Assembly: GCF_900188315.1 (NCBI RefSeq)
Contig: NZ_LT897781.1
Coordinates: forward strand, 3,720,001 to 3,784,000
Reading direction: 5' to 3'
Source: Marinobacter sp. es.042
GTDB taxonomy: Bacteria; Pseudomonadota; Gammaproteobacteria; Pseudomonadales; Oleiphilaceae
DNA length: 64,000 nt
Below are positions 1 through 8,317 of the stretch, in pieces (position 1 is the first letter of the stretch; each line of letters starts with the position of its first letter). The notes under the pieces are model-generated. The model was not told where the DNA came from, ran no database searches, and worked only from the letters and a program-made list of their open reading frames with translations. The position numbers were made by a program, and so were the translations under genes.

Positions 1-822
1 ACCACGGTCACCATGATTCGTATCGCAGAAACCCTGCTGGACAAGCCTGGTGGCTATATTTCCAACGACATTTTCCCGCCAGGACTGTGGCTGGATAACA
101 TGCCGAACTGGGAGTACGGCGTTCTGGTCCAGCTTCGGGATCTTTCGCGCGCCATGCGCAAGGACATCAGTCGCTCGCAAAGCCAATCTGCGGAAGATCG
201 GGATCTGACGATCGCCGAGCCCCAGTTCCATTTCGACAGCGAGAGCTGGGCAATCCCGTCAACCGAGGCCGAGTACCGTCGGGGTATCACCGCTCTGAAA
301 CGTTACCTTGACCGGCTGTCGAGCCCGGAACAGGCCGACGCCCAGTTTTTCGCCCGAGCGGATAACCTGAGCAACTGGCTGGCGGACCTGGAGACTCGCC
401 TGGGAAGTCTGTCCCGTACGCTTGGTGAGAGTGTCGGCAAGGCATCGGTATCAGACTCGGTGATCACCATGAACTCCGGTGATCCTCTTGCTGAGGAAGC
501 GACCGGAGAAGATGTGAAGACACCCTGGACCAAGATTGATGACGTTTTTTATGAGGCCCGCGGCAGCTCCTGGGCGCTTCTGCACATCTTCCGGGCAATT
601 GAAGTGGATTTCCGGAAAGTGCTGCAGGACAAGAATGCCATGGCCAGCGTACGGCAGGTGATCATCGAGCTTGAGGGCGCCCAGGGCGAAATGTGGAGCC
701 CGGTGATTCTCAATGGCAGCGGCTTTGGCGTACTGGCCAACCACTCGCTGACCATGGCTGCCTACCTTTCCCGCGCCAACTCGGCGATCAGTGACATGCG
801 GGACCTTCTGTCCCGGGGCTGA
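1..822 (+). CDS. DUF2333 family protein (5' end cut by window)
   Basis: The reading frame is open back to base 1, so the true start lies outside the window and the ATG at 13 is probably internal. The 273 visible residues match what I recall of the DUF2333 family of gammaproteobacteria, which has about 340 residues. The conserved stretch around 'PPGLWLDNMPNWEYGVLVQ' and the 'SRSQSQS' motif are both present. The C-terminal half is helical with no membrane segment, so any anchor would be in the missing N-terminus. Its function is unknown. It converges on ppa, and a shared bidirectional terminator lies between them. Confidence 0.7.
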   Translation, partial: TTVTMIRIAETLLDKPGGYISNDIFPPGLWLDNMPNWEYGVLVQLRDLSRAMRKDISRSQSQSAEDRDLTIAEPQFHFDSESWAIPSTEAEYRRGITALKRYLDRLSSPEQADAQFFARADNLSNWLADLETRLGSLSRTLGESVGKASVSDSVITMNSGDPLAEEATGEDVKTPWTKIDDVFYEARGSSWALLHIFRAIEVDFRKVLQDKNAMASVRQVIIELEGAQGEMWSPVILNGSGFGVLANHSLTMAAYLSRANSAISDMRDLLSRG

Positions 823-846
823 TGACAGGAGAGTCTGATCCAGAAA

Positions 847-877
847 CAAAAAACCGGGCGCGAAGCCCGGTTTTTTT
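847..877. terminator. Bidirectional rho-independent terminator
   Basis: A GC stem (CCGGGC at 854-859, GCCCGG at 865-870) has an A-run on its left and seven T on its right. It can therefore end transcription of the DUF2333 gene on the plus strand and of ppa on the minus strand. Confidence 0.85.
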
Positions 878-904
878 ATGCCATCAAACCAAGAAGAGCC
901 CGGC

Positions 905-1432
905 TCAGCCTTTGTAGGCGTTCACGGAATCCACGATGGCTTTTTTGGCAGCGTCGGCGTTGTCCCAGCCTTGCACTTTCACCCACTTGCCGGGCTCGAG
1001 CGTCTTGTAGTTCTCGAAGAAATGCTTGATCTGGTCGCGCAGCAGCTCGGGCAGATCGTCAATTTCCTTCACGTCATGGTAAGTGGTGGTCAGCTTGTCA
1101 TGGGGAACTGCAACCAGCTTGGCGTCGCCACCGGCTTCGTCTTCCATGTTCAGCACACCCACCGGGCGGCAGCGAATCACGGAACCGGCCTGGATCGGGT
1201 AGGGGGTCACAACCAGTACGTCCAGGGGGTCACCGTCGTCGGCCAGGGTGTGCGGGATGAAACCGTAGTTGGCCGGGTAGAACATGGGGGTCGCCATGAA
1301 ACGGTCTACCAGCAGGGCGCCCATGTCTTTGTCCAGTTCGTACTTCACCGGGGAGCTGTTGGCCGGGATTTCGATAGCAACGTAGATGTCTTCAGGCGGG
1401 TTCTTGCCTGCGGGGATGTTGTCGAATTGCAT
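905..1432 (-). CDS. ppa: Inorganic pyrophosphatase (family I)
   Basis: Hydrolyses cytosolic pyrophosphate to two phosphates and so pulls biosynthetic reactions forward. The 175 residues match the usual length of bacterial family I enzymes. The family signature '[10 protein letters not shown]' (metal-binding aspartates) is at about residues 65-74, preceded by '[12 protein letters not shown]'. The ORF starts at ATG 1432. It is a single-gene unit: a TATAAT sits about 60 bases upstream on the minus strand and a terminator lies at its 3' end. Confidence 0.95.
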   Translation of the reverse strand: MQFDNIPAGKNPPEDIYVAIEIPANSSPVKYELDKDMGALLVDRFMATPMFYPANYGFIPHTLADDGDPLDVLVVTPYPIQAGSVIRCRPVGVLNMEDEAGGDAKLVAVPHDKLTTTYHDVKEIDDLPELLRDQIKHFFENYKTLEPGKWVKVQGWDNADAAKKAIVDSVNAYKG

Positions 1433-1490
1433 GTGCGATCCTTCCTGGTACGTTAAAGGTACGTTTAACTGCGGTTAAAAAGTGGGCGCA

Positions 1491-1520
1491 ATTATACGGG
1501 AGTATCCTGCAGTTCGAAAC
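1491..1520 (-). promoter_or_regulatory. Probable ppa promoter
   Basis: Read on the minus strand there is a perfect TATAAT (1496-1491). The -35 region about 17 bases upstream is weak (TTTCGA-like). The position, about 60 bases before the ppa start, suits a housekeeping promoter. Confidence 0.45.
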
Positions 1521-1574
1521 TAAACCTTGGTCGTTGAGGTTGGGCCTTTTTGTTCTGGCTTAGGTGCACGCTGC

Positions 1575-1675
1575 TATCTGGCGGGACCTTCCGAAAAACG
1601 CCCGTGAATACGTCCCTGTAGGGCTCGGTCGCGCCATCCTTGGCGCTCCACGTTTTCGGAAGGTCCCGCCAGATA
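1575..1675. repeat. Long inverted repeat, variable-arm family, copy 1
   Basis: Perfect 23-bp arms (1575-1597 and 1653-1675) enclose a core of about 55 bp. On the minus strand the core reads TACAGGGACGTATTCACGGG followed by CGTTTTTC. This resembles the cores of two other elements in the window (5383-5570 and 55689-55801), although the arms are unrelated in sequence. It starts 43 bases past the acyl-CoA dehydrogenase stop, in the gap before ppa. It would form a very stable hairpin but has no T-tract. Confidence 0.85.
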
Positions 1676-1717
1676 CCCGCCCGAACCTTTGAGAAAAGCC
1701 GGTGAAGTAAAGGCAGA

Positions 1718-2857
1718 TTAAAGCTTGATCTGCTTGGCAATGAGCTCCTTCATGATCTCGGTGGTGCCGCCGCCGATGGAGAGAATCTTGGCGTCACGAT
1801 AGAGGCGCTCGACGACGGTTTCCCGCATGTACCCCATGCCACCGAACAGCTGTACTGCTTCCCGGGTGACTTTTTCGCAGACATCCACCGAGAAGTTCTT
1901 GGCCATCGCCACTTCCTTGATGGGGTTTTTGCCCGCCTGCATCAGGGCGGCGCATCGGTAGGTGTATTCCCGGGCTACGTCGATCTGGGTCGCCATATCC
2001 ACAAGCTTGTGGCGGGTCACCTGGAAGCCGGTAATGTTGCGGCCGAACGCCTTTCGTTGTTGGGTGTATTCCAGCGCCGCTTCGTAGGCCAGTTGGGCGG
2101 TCATGTAGGCCATGATGGCAAGGCTAAGGCGCTCAAACAGGAAATTGCTCATGATGGCGATGAAGCCGGCGTTTTCGGCGCCGATCAGGCGGTCGGCCGG
2201 CACGCGGCAGTCCTCGAAAAACAGCTCGGCGGTATCGCTGGCCCACCAGCCCATTTTTCGCAGTTTCTTGCCGGTGGAGAATCCGGGCATGTCCCGGTCG
2301 ATCAACAACAGGCTGATGCCTCCATGGCCCTCGCCGCCGGTACGCACTGCCACGGTGTAGTGGTCGGCGCGCATGCCGCTGGTGATGAAGGTTTTGCTGC
2401 CGTTTACAATGTAATGGTCGCCGTCGCGGACTGCCCGGGTTTTAAGGTTGGCGACATCGGAACCTCCGCCGGGTTCGGTCACTGCCAGGGCGGCAATCTT
2501 TTCGCCCCGCAGTACCGGCGGCACGATCTGTTCACGGATGTCCCTCTTTGCCCATCTGGCGACTGGCGGCAGCCCGATATCCAGAGACCCTAGGCCAGCG
2601 ACGAGGCCGCCTGATGTGGAGCGCATAAGCTCTTCGGAAACGGCTACTTTCAGAAAAATGTCGCCTTCTCCGATGCCCCCCAGTGCTTCCGGAAAGCCAA
2701 TGCCCAACAAACCTGCATCCCCGGCTTTTTTGTAGAGATTCCGGGGGAATTCACCCGCTTCTTCCCAGTCGTCGATGTGCGGCAAAACGTGGGTTTCGAT
2801 GAACTTGCGGGCGGTCGCGCGGACCTGCTGATGGGTTTCGTTGAAGTATTCGGACAC
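1718..2857 (-). CDS. Acyl-CoA dehydrogenase
   Basis: An FAD-dependent enzyme that introduces the alpha-beta double bond in acyl-CoA. Its 379 residues are full length. 'LAVTEPGGGSD' (about 124-134) and 'NGSKTFITSG' (152-161) are the FAD/substrate signatures, and 'QLFGGMGYMRE' lies near the C-terminus. The MCAD-type catalytic glutamate is absent: 'YRDAKILSIGGGTTEI' has Gly where MCAD has Glu. A glutamate in 'FERLSL' (E242) matches the helix-G base of long-chain and isovaleryl-CoA dehydrogenases, so a branched or longer acyl substrate is inferred. The start is GTG with GGGGAG seven bases upstream. A palindrome 55 bp upstream could be a TetR-type operator. Confidence 0.9.
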   Translation of the reverse strand: MSEYFNETHQQVRATARKFIETHVLPHIDDWEEAGEFPRNLYKKAGDAGLLGIGFPEALGGIGEGDIFLKVAVSEELMRSTSGGLVAGLGSLDIGLPPVARWAKRDIREQIVPPVLRGEKIAALAVTEPGGGSDVANLKTRAVRDGDHYIVNGSKTFITSGMRADHYTVAVRTGGEGHGGISLLLIDRDMPGFSTGKKLRKMGWWASDTAELFFEDCRVPADRLIGAENAGFIAIMSNFLFERLSLAIMAYMTAQLAYEAALEYTQQRKAFGRNITGFQVTRHKLVDMATQIDVAREYTYRCAALMQAGKNPIKEVAMAKNFSVDVCEKVTREAVQLFGGMGYMRETVVERLYRDAKILSIGGGTTEIMKELIAKQIKL

Positions 2858-2911
2858 GGTCTGGCTCCCCTGATCGGAATCAATGGGAAGCAGTGTCGCC
2901 TAAATATTATT

Positions 2912-2929
2912 ACCAAGCAAGCGCTTGGT
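2912..2929. promoter_or_regulatory. Palindromic operator candidate upstream of acyl-CoA dehydrogenase
   Basis: ACCAAGC-AAGC-GCTTGGT has perfect 7-bp arms and a 4-bp spacer, 55 bp before the acyl-CoA dehydrogenase start. The size and CAAGC..GCTTG character resemble operators of TetR regulators that control fatty or branched acid catabolism. The regulator is not in this neighbourhood. Confidence 0.45.
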
Positions 2930-2949
2930 TGATCGTCGTTCCAGGCAAT

Positions 2950-2976
2950 AAAAAAGCTGGCCCGAAAGGCCAGCTT
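2950..2976 (-). terminator. Rho-independent terminator after rpiA
   Basis: Read on the minus strand: a 9-bp stem AAGCTGGCC/GGCCAGCTT with a 5-base loop, then a T-run (A-run at 2950-2955 on the plus strand). It lies 26 bases beyond the rpiA stop and separates rpiA from the acyl-CoA dehydrogenase gene. Confidence 0.85.
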
Positions 2977-3002
2977 CAACATCGAGGAGCGAAAGAAACC
3001 GG

Positions 3003-3683
3003 TCAAGCGTCGTCGCTGGAGATGCTTTTTACGCCGTCTTTGGTCCCCAGGAGCAGGAGATCGGCGCGGCGGCGGGCGAACAGGCCGTTGGTGACCACGC
3101 CGACGATGTTGTTAAGCTTTTCTTCGACCCGGATCGGTTGGGAAATGTCCATGTTGTGGACATCGATGATAATGTTGCCGTTGTCGGTCACGACCCCTTC
3201 CCGATAGACCGGGTCACCGCCCAATTTCACAATTTCCCGGCCAACATGGCTCCGGGCCATGGGAATGACTTCTACCGGAAGCGGGAATTCGCCCAATACG
3301 CCGACCATCTTCGAGTCATCGGCAATGCAGATGAAGGTTTTGGCGACCGCTGCCACGATCTTTTCCCGGGTCAGTGCGGCACCGCCACCCTTGATCAGCT
3401 CCAGGCGTTCGTTGGTTTCATCGGCGCCATCCACGTAGAACTCAAGGTCACCGGCGCTGTTGAGGTCGTAGACCGGAATGCCGTGGCTTTTCAGGCGCTC
3501 GGCAGTGGCTTCGGAACTGGCGACTGCGCCGTCAAAGTCGTTTTTCAGTTCAGCGAGCATGTCGATAAAGAAGTTGGCGGTGCTCCCGGTGCCAACACCG
3601 ATCACGCTCTCACGTTCAAGTCGGGGCGCGATGTATTCAATGGCGGCTTTGGCGACGGCTTTTTTCAATTCGTCCTGGTTCAT
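3003..3683 (-). CDS. rpiA: Ribose-5-phosphate isomerase A
   Basis: Interconverts ribose 5-phosphate and ribulose 5-phosphate in the non-oxidative pentose phosphate pathway. The 226 residues are full length. Signatures seen are '[11 protein letters not shown]' (phosphate-binding loop near the N-terminus), 'YVDGADE' with the catalytic-site aspartate, and '[11 protein letters not shown]'. The ATG start at 3683 has GGAG upstream. It is divergent from ilvA across a gap of about 150 bp. Confidence 0.96.
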   Translation of the reverse strand: MNQDELKKAVAKAAIEYIAPRLERESVIGVGTGSTANFFIDMLAELKNDFDGAVASSEATAERLKSHGIPVYDLNSAGDLEFYVDGADETNERLELIKGGGAALTREKIVAAVAKTFICIADDSKMVGVLGEFPLPVEVIPMARSHVGREIVKLGGDPVYREGVVTDNGNIIIDVHNMDISQPIRVEEKLNNIVGVVTNGLFARRRADLLLLGTKDGVKSISSDDA

Positions 3684-3834
3684 CGTTGGCTCCGGCTGAA
3701 AATCATGTTGGCTTTTCTTGCATTATAGCGCTTAAGAGTCCCCTGCTTATAGACGGCTGCCGTGCAAACTTTCTACACTGTGGGCTTTTCTCAGCCAGTC
3801 ATCACTCACCCATCGATCAAAAGCCGGAACTGCT

Positions 3835-5370
3835 ATGCCGCAACGCTACATCAAGAAGATTCTCGATGCGCGCGTCTATGACGTGGCCATCGAAACACCC
3901 CTGACTGAAGCCCGCAGTCTGTCCAAGCGCTTCGGCAACAATATTCTGCTCAAGCGTGAAGACCTTCAGCCGGTGTTTTCCTTCAAGATTCGCGGTGCCT
4001 ATAACCGGATTGCGCAGCTTTCAGAGGAGCAGAAGGCCAAGGGCGTGATCTGTGCCTCAGCCGGTAATCATGCCCAGGGCGTGGCGCTGGCTGCCAAGAA
4101 ACTAGGGATCAAGGCGGTGATTGTGATGCCGCAGACCACGCCGGAGATCAAGGTGCGTTCGGTGCGGGATCACGGTGCCAAGGTGGTTCTCAAGGGCGAT
4201 GCCTTCGACGAGGCGGCGGCCCACGCTCAGGAGTTGATCGCAAAGCACGGCTACACCTATATTCCGCCGTACGATGATCCCGACGTGATCGCCGGCCAGG
4301 GCACGGTGGCCATGGAAATCATGTGGCAGTTCAGCAAGCCGATCCACGCCATCTTCATCTGTGTTGGTGGCGGCGGGCTGATTGCCGGCATGGCCGCTTA
4401 TATCAAATATCTGCGCCCGGAAATCAAGGTGATTGGCGTTGAGCCCGAGGACTCCAACTGCCTGCAGGCGGCTATGAAAGCTGGCAAACGGGTGGTGTTG
4501 GACGAAGTGGGCATATTTGCTGACGGCGTTGCAGTCAAGCAGATTGGTAAGTACCCCTGGGAGATCTGCAAGGACCACGTGGACGAGGTGATCACCGTAT
4601 CCACCGACGAAATCTGCGCGGCCATCAAGGATGTATTCGAGGACACCCGCTCCATTGCCGAGCCGGCCGGTGCCCTGGGTGTGGCGGGCATCAAGAAATA
4701 CATCGAGCGGGAGAAAGTTGAGGGTGAAAACCTGATTGCCACCCTGAGCGGTGCCAACATGAACTTCGACCGTCTGCGCTACATCTCCGAGCGCACGGAA
4801 GTGGGTGAAAAGCGTGAGGCGATCCTGGCGGTGACCATTCCAGAGAAACCGGGCGCCTTCAAGACGTTCATCAACGCCTTGCACAAGCGCAGCATCACCG
4901 AGTTCAATTACCGCTACGCCGATGCTACCAATGCCACGATTTTCGTTGGCATCCAGATTGCCGCAGGTGGTCACGGCCGCGAGGATCTGGTTCAGGATCT
5001 TCGGGAGAGCGGATACTCGGTGGTCGATTTAACCGACAGCGATCTGGCCAAGCAGCACATCCGCCACATGGTGGGCGGTCACGCGCCGACCATCACCAAC
5101 GAAAAAGTGTTCCAGTTCGAGTTTCCGGAGCGCCCGGGCGCGCTGCTGAAATTCCTGATGTCACTGGGTACCCGCTGGAATATCTCCATGTTCCACTACC
5201 GCAACCACGGTGCAGCCTACAGTCGTGTTCTGCTGGGCGCCCAGGTGGACGACGATGAAGTGCAGGATTTCGAGAAAATGCTGGATAAGGTTGGCTTCCG
5301 CTATGACAACATGACGGACAACGAGGCCTATCAGCTGTTTCTTGGGCAGGGCAACGCGCGTTCAAGTTAA
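3835..5370 (+). CDS. ilvA: Threonine ammonia-lyase, biosynthetic
   Basis: PLP enzyme that deaminates threonine to 2-oxobutyrate, the first committed step to isoleucine. The fold-type II catalytic domain comes first, with the Schiff-base lysine K51 in 'SFKIRGAYN' and the PLP phosphate loop 'GGGGLIAG' near residue 180. Two ACT-like regulatory domains fill roughly 330-505, the architecture of the isoleucine-inhibited form of 511 residues. The ATG is preceded by a GGAA Shine-Dalgarno. The gene is monocistronic; a long inverted repeat begins 12 bases after its stop. Confidence 0.95.
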   Translation: MPQRYIKKILDARVYDVAIETPLTEARSLSKRFGNNILLKREDLQPVFSFKIRGAYNRIAQLSEEQKAKGVICASAGNHAQGVALAAKKLGIKAVIVMPQTTPEIKVRSVRDHGAKVVLKGDAFDEAAAHAQELIAKHGYTYIPPYDDPDVIAGQGTVAMEIMWQFSKPIHAIFICVGGGGLIAGMAAYIKYLRPEIKVIGVEPEDSNCLQAAMKAGKRVVLDEVGIFADGVAVKQIGKYPWEICKDHVDEVITVSTDEICAAIKDVFEDTRSIAEPAGALGVAGIKKYIEREKVEGENLIATLSGANMNFDRLRYISERTEVGEKREAILAVTIPEKPGAFKTFINALHKRSITEFNYRYADATNATIFVGIQIAAGGHGREDLVQDLRESGYSVVDLTDSDLAKQHIRHMVGGHAPTITNEKVFQFEFPERPGALLKFLMSLGTRWNISMFHYRNHGAAYSRVLLGAQVDDDEVQDFEKMLDKVGFRYDNMTDNEAYQLFLGQGNARSS

Positions 5371-5382
5371 CTCTGGGTAGGG

Positions 5383-5570
5383 CAGGGTCTGGCAGGGCTT
5401 TCCAAAACTGTGCGGAGCCAAGGGTGGAGCGCGAAAGCGCTTCACGGGTAGGCCATGGATGGCCTTCCCAGGACCCTCAGCGCGACGCAGGAGCAAGAAG
5501 CGCTGAGGGGCGGAGCCAAGCGTACAGGGATGTATCCACAGCGTGTTTTGGAAAGCCCTGCCAGACCCTG
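5383..5570. repeat. Long inverted repeat, variable-arm family, copy 2
   Basis: Perfect 26-bp arms at 5383-5408 and 5545-5570 surround about 136 bp, the largest core of the three copies. The core includes GGAGCCA, a smaller inverted repeat CCTCAGCGC/GCGCTGAGG, and TACAGGGATGTATCCACAGC before GTTTTGG. Arm sequence is unrelated to copies 1 and 3 except for the innermost CCAAAA/TTTTGG shared with copy 3. It occupies the region just after ilvA; no gene is seen inside it. Confidence 0.88.
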
Positions 5571-5722
5571 GCCGGTCCCCGAATGCAAAGCTTACTGAAT
5601 TTTAATCTGTCAAAAATTGTAAAAGTACAGATAGGTGTTAGTCTTTCTTCTGATTCTTGAAGTCAAGAATAGCTATCTGATTTCCCGACACTTTTAAAAC
5701 CGCATTTTGAGGAACTGAAGCC

Positions 5723-5884
5723 ATGGGCGGCAAGCCTGACATCATCAAAGCCATTGTGCTGATTTTTGCCATCGGCCTTGTGATTACTGGTTTCACATCT
5801 ATCCACGCCTCCGAAGATACAGACGCACGAGCGGCCAATCTGGTTGGCTCCGTTCAGGTCATGAATCAGCCGCTGAACCGATAA
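5723..5884 (+). CDS. Small single-span membrane protein, 53 residues
   Basis: ATG 5723 to TAA 5884, with a GAGGAA Shine-Dalgarno about 9 bases upstream. The product begins MGGKPDIIKAIV and has one hydrophobic segment (about residues 8-26, 'IIKAIVLIFAIGLVITGF') followed by a polar tail. This suggests a membrane-anchored or secreted small protein. The 3' end overlaps the end of the convergent folate cyclo-ligase gene by about 19 bases. No family recognised. The 150 bp upstream hold an 18-bp palindrome at 5653-5670. Confidence 0.55.
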   Translation: MGGKPDIIKAIVLIFAIGLVITGFTSIHASEDTDARAANLVGSVQVMNQPLNR

Positions 5885-6501
5885 CGTCGCTTATCGGTCA
5901 CTACGCTGTGAAGGGGCACGTCCCAGGGCTCTATTGGCAGCTTCTTAACTTTCTGGAAATCGTGGGCCAGGCCAATCAGCTTCGGCGCCAGCCTTGGCCG
6001 TATCCGGCTGAAGGCAAACGTTCTGTCGTAAAAGCCTCCTCCCATCCCCAGTCTTCCGCCCTGTTCGTCAAACCCCACTAACGGAAAAAGTACTGCATCC
6101 AGTGCCCAGGCCGGGCGCCGCAGGCCTTTGCTGAATCCTGGCTCGGGGATGCCAAACCGGTTGGCGGTAAGTTCCACGCCGTCGTAGTAGGGGCTGAAAA
6201 CCAGCCTGCCTTCATGAATCGGATGGAGTACCGGCAGGTAGAAGCGGATGCCCTTGCGCCGAGCGATGTCCAGGTAGAGGTGGGGGTCGATCTCGCCGTC
6301 ATTGGGCAGATAGATGGCAATGTGCCGGGCCCGGTGCAGGTCTGGATTCTTCAGCAGATTGAGGGCCAGGTGCTCGGCGGCCTGTTGCTGTTTTTCAGCG
6401 CTCAGGTCGCGACGATAATGCCGCAGGCGTTTGCGAAGTTCACTGCGCGACAGGGTATCAGGGTGGGACTGGAACGATTGAGGCTCGATAAACTGGCTCA
6501 A
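5866..6501 (-). CDS. 5-formyltetrahydrofolate cyclo-ligase
   Basis: ATP-dependent conversion of 5-formyl-THF to 5,10-methenyl-THF (YgfA/Fau family). Signatures are 'SRSELRKRLRHYRRDLS' at the N-terminus, 'GMGGGFYDRTFAF' (nucleotide loop) and 'PWDVPLHSVVTDK'. The frame is open up to an ATG at 6549, but that ATG lies inside the 6S RNA-derived repeat. The likely start is TTG 6501, with GGGAAG eight bases upstream, giving 211 residues. This gene normally follows ssrS and is co-transcribed with it. Here a 21-kb island separates the two, so its native promoter is gone. Confidence 0.9.
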   Translation of the reverse strand: MSQFIEPQSFQSHPDTLSRSELRKRLRHYRRDLSAEKQQQAAEHLALNLLKNPDLHRARHIAIYLPNDGEIDPHLYLDIARRKGIRFYLPVLHPIHEGRLVFSPYYDGVELTANRFGIPEPGFSKGLRRPAWALDAVLFPLVGFDEQGGRLGMGGGFYDRTFAFSRIRPRLAPKLIGLAHDFQKVKKLPIEPWDVPLHSVVTDKRRYRFSG

Positions 6502-6555
6502 AATAAAGCTTCCCGGGCTGCCGTTATCGGATGTGGCCCTTGAACCCAAAGTTCA
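6500..6555. repeat. attL: 56-bp direct repeat (3' end of ssrS), left copy
   Basis: Identical over 56 bases to 27543-27598. The sequence is the 3' end of the 6S RNA gene on the minus strand (CCTTGAAC..GGTTCAAGGG partly, then GGCAGCCCGGGAAGC). At this end it is a duplicated ssrS fragment directly in front of the folate cyclo-ligase gene. Confidence 0.93.
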
Positions 6556-6611
6556 GGTTTCCGGTAAAATATGGCATTGAAAACAATGGCTTACGGTCGC
6601 CTTGCTTCTGG

Positions 6612-6622
6612 TTTTGTACCAG
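6612..6622 (+). promoter_or_regulatory. Probable integrase arm-type site, left end
   Basis: TTTTGTACCAG, 57 bases inside the left att repeat. The same 11-mer occurs twice just inside the right repeat, which is where arm-type binding sites of a tyrosine integrase are expected. The rest of 6556-6815 (260 bp) shows no gene and must hold the promoter of the operon beginning at 6816. Confidence 0.5.
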
Positions 6623-6815
6623 GCATCTGTACATCATCCCAGCCTATTTCGGATTCATCAAGTCATTGTTTAGGGATAAAGCGGTTTATCATTTAATCAG
6701 CTCGAATGGCAGTCTCTCTGGATGTGGCCGTTTGTTTATGTTGAGATGCATGCCGGTAAGCTATTGCCTCGGCTAGAACGCCGCCAAGAGACTGGACCAA
6801 TGCTGGAAGGAAACA

Positions 6816-7274
6816 ATGCGTACAATTGGGATAAGAGCAGAGCCGAAAAAGGTGACTTTTGTCATATATGACACGTCAGAGAATGCGGTCATTAATATAG
6901 AAGAAATTAAAGTTCCTAAGGTGTTGGACTTTCCTGAAGTATTGAAATACCTAAGGAACAATATTCTCGATGTGATTTCAGAATATGAGGTTCTTAGGGC
7001 TGGACTACGGATTAGTGAGCCAACGGCGAAGAAAACGAATATTGTTCGGGTTCAAATCGAAGGAGTGATCCAAGAGGCGTTGGCAAGCAGTAGTGTCGAG
7101 GCATACTTTAAGGGTCAGGTATCCAATATGTCTGCCAAGTTAGGGATTGATAGGCAGGAGTTTAAAAAATACATACATGGCGATCTTATATTAGGTGACA
7201 TTGAAAACTGGTTAGATTTAAGCTCAATTGAAAAAGAAGCTGTATGCGCTGCAATAGGAGCAAGTTATGCTTGA
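6816..7274 (+). CDS. RuvC/RNase H-fold-like protein, probably catalytically dead
   Basis: 152 residues, not assignable to a named family. The pattern 'MRTIGIRAEPKKVTFVIYD' at the start, then 'YLRNNILDVISEYEVLRAGLR', then 'IVRVQIEGVIQEAL' and a C-terminal 'IEKEAVCAAIGASYA' parallels RuvC (GIDPG..; helix; ArGvi; DALA). The catalytic acids are not conserved: GIR stands where RuvC has GID. I infer a RuvC-like (DUF3010-like) fold used for binding. It is the first gene of an operon: the next gene starts inside its last codons. Shine-Dalgarno GGAAGGAA. AT-rich relative to the host. Confidence 0.55.
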   Translation: MRTIGIRAEPKKVTFVIYDTSENAVINIEEIKVPKVLDFPEVLKYLRNNILDVISEYEVLRAGLRISEPTAKKTNIVRVQIEGVIQEALASSSVEAYFKGQVSNMSAKLGIDRQEFKKYIHGDLILGDIENWLDLSSIEKEAVCAAIGASYA

Positions 7275-8316
7275 TATTCATACAAAAGCTGAGCTCCAGT
7301 TCGTAATTCAGCGTGACATTGGTGATGAAGGAAAAAATTCTGATGTATTTGTGGTGCATGACAAGCAATTGGATGCAGAATTGGTTGTCAAGCGCGTTGA
7401 AAAGTCACGGTTTGTTGGTGATGGTCTAATAGAGTTTTATGCCGAAGCTAAGATTTTAAATCTAGGTTCCCACTCAAATGTCGTCCCCATACACTATGCG
7501 TGTGAGGATGAACAGTATGTGTATATGGCTTTGCCATTTTATCAGGCAGGTTCGCTTAAACGGCTCATGTCAAAGGGTTATTTGACCACTAGACAAATTG
7601 TGAGATACGCCTGTAATTTTTTGAGTGGACTCCACCATATTCATACCAAGGGTTTGCTTCACTTTGATGTAAAGCCGGACAATATATTACTTTCCTATAG
7701 GAATGAAGCTGTGCTGTCAGACTTTGGTTTGGCAGCCTTTACAGACGCATATGGCTTAGCTAAACCTGATCAGGTGTATACTAAGATGTTGCCGCCTGAA
7801 CACCTCGATAATAGGGAATACAGTACAGCTTTTGATATTTACCAAGTTGGTTTGACGCTTTATAGGATGGCAAACGGAGATCAACGTTTTAACGAACAGC
7901 TAAAAAGCTTAGCTGTGGATGGAGTAATCACCAAAGACGCTTTTTATGCAGCGGTAAAAGAGGGGCGCTTCCCGGATCGCAAGGCGTTCCTAGAACACAT
8001 CCCTCAACGTCTAAGAAAAATAATACGAAAATGTCTGGAAGTTGATCCAGATGATCGCTACAAATCCGTGCTCCACATTGTGAATGAATTGTCTGAAGTT
8101 GATGGCTGTGAGCTTGACTGGGTGTATACAGAGAGCCATGCTGACAGAACGTGGACAAAGGAAAATGATAAAGGTGTTCACTACAAGTGTGTCGTGCGTG
8201 GTTCACAATTGACCACGACTAAAACTGGGCCACGAAGCCCTGAGCAACGTATACGAGCCTACTGCAAGGACAATGCAAGCCGTGCAGACATACAAAACTT
8301 CTTGAAATCGTATTGA
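7267..8316 (+). CDS. Hanks-type serine/threonine protein kinase
   Basis: The kinase domain covers about residues 12-275 of 349: glycine-loop region 'GDEGKNSDVFVV', ATP lysine K42 (VVKRV), helix-C glutamate E60, catalytic loop 'HFDVKPDN' (132-139), 'DFG' (152-154), 'PPEH' in the APE position, and 'AFDIYQVGLTLYRM'. All catalytic residues are present. HRD is HFD, so it is a non-RD kinase, normally not gated by activation-loop phosphorylation. The last 75 residues are basic and of unknown type; there is no membrane segment, so it is cytosolic. Start overlaps the RuvC-like gene by 8 bases, with AGGAG upstream. A substrate inside the operon is plausible. Confidence 0.88.
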   Translation: MLDIHTKAELQFVIQRDIGDEGKNSDVFVVHDKQLDAELVVKRVEKSRFVGDGLIEFYAEAKILNLGSHSNVVPIHYACEDEQYVYMALPFYQAGSLKRLMSKGYLTTRQIVRYACNFLSGLHHIHTKGLLHFDVKPDNILLSYRNEAVLSDFGLAAFTDAYGLAKPDQVYTKMLPPEHLDNREYSTAFDIYQVGLTLYRMANGDQRFNEQLKSLAVDGVITKDAFYAAVKEGRFPDRKAFLEHIPQRLRKIIRKCLEVDPDDRYKSVLHIVNELSEVDGCELDWVYTESHADRTWTKENDKGVHYKCVVRGSQLTTTKTGPRSPEQRIRAYCKDNASRADIQNFLKSY

Positions 8317-8317
8317 T

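Noticed and set aside
6531..6776. An 81-codon plus-strand frame at the left island end
   Set aside because: It begins inside the ssrS-derived repeat; the same repeat opens a similar chance frame at 27574. No ribosome-binding site.
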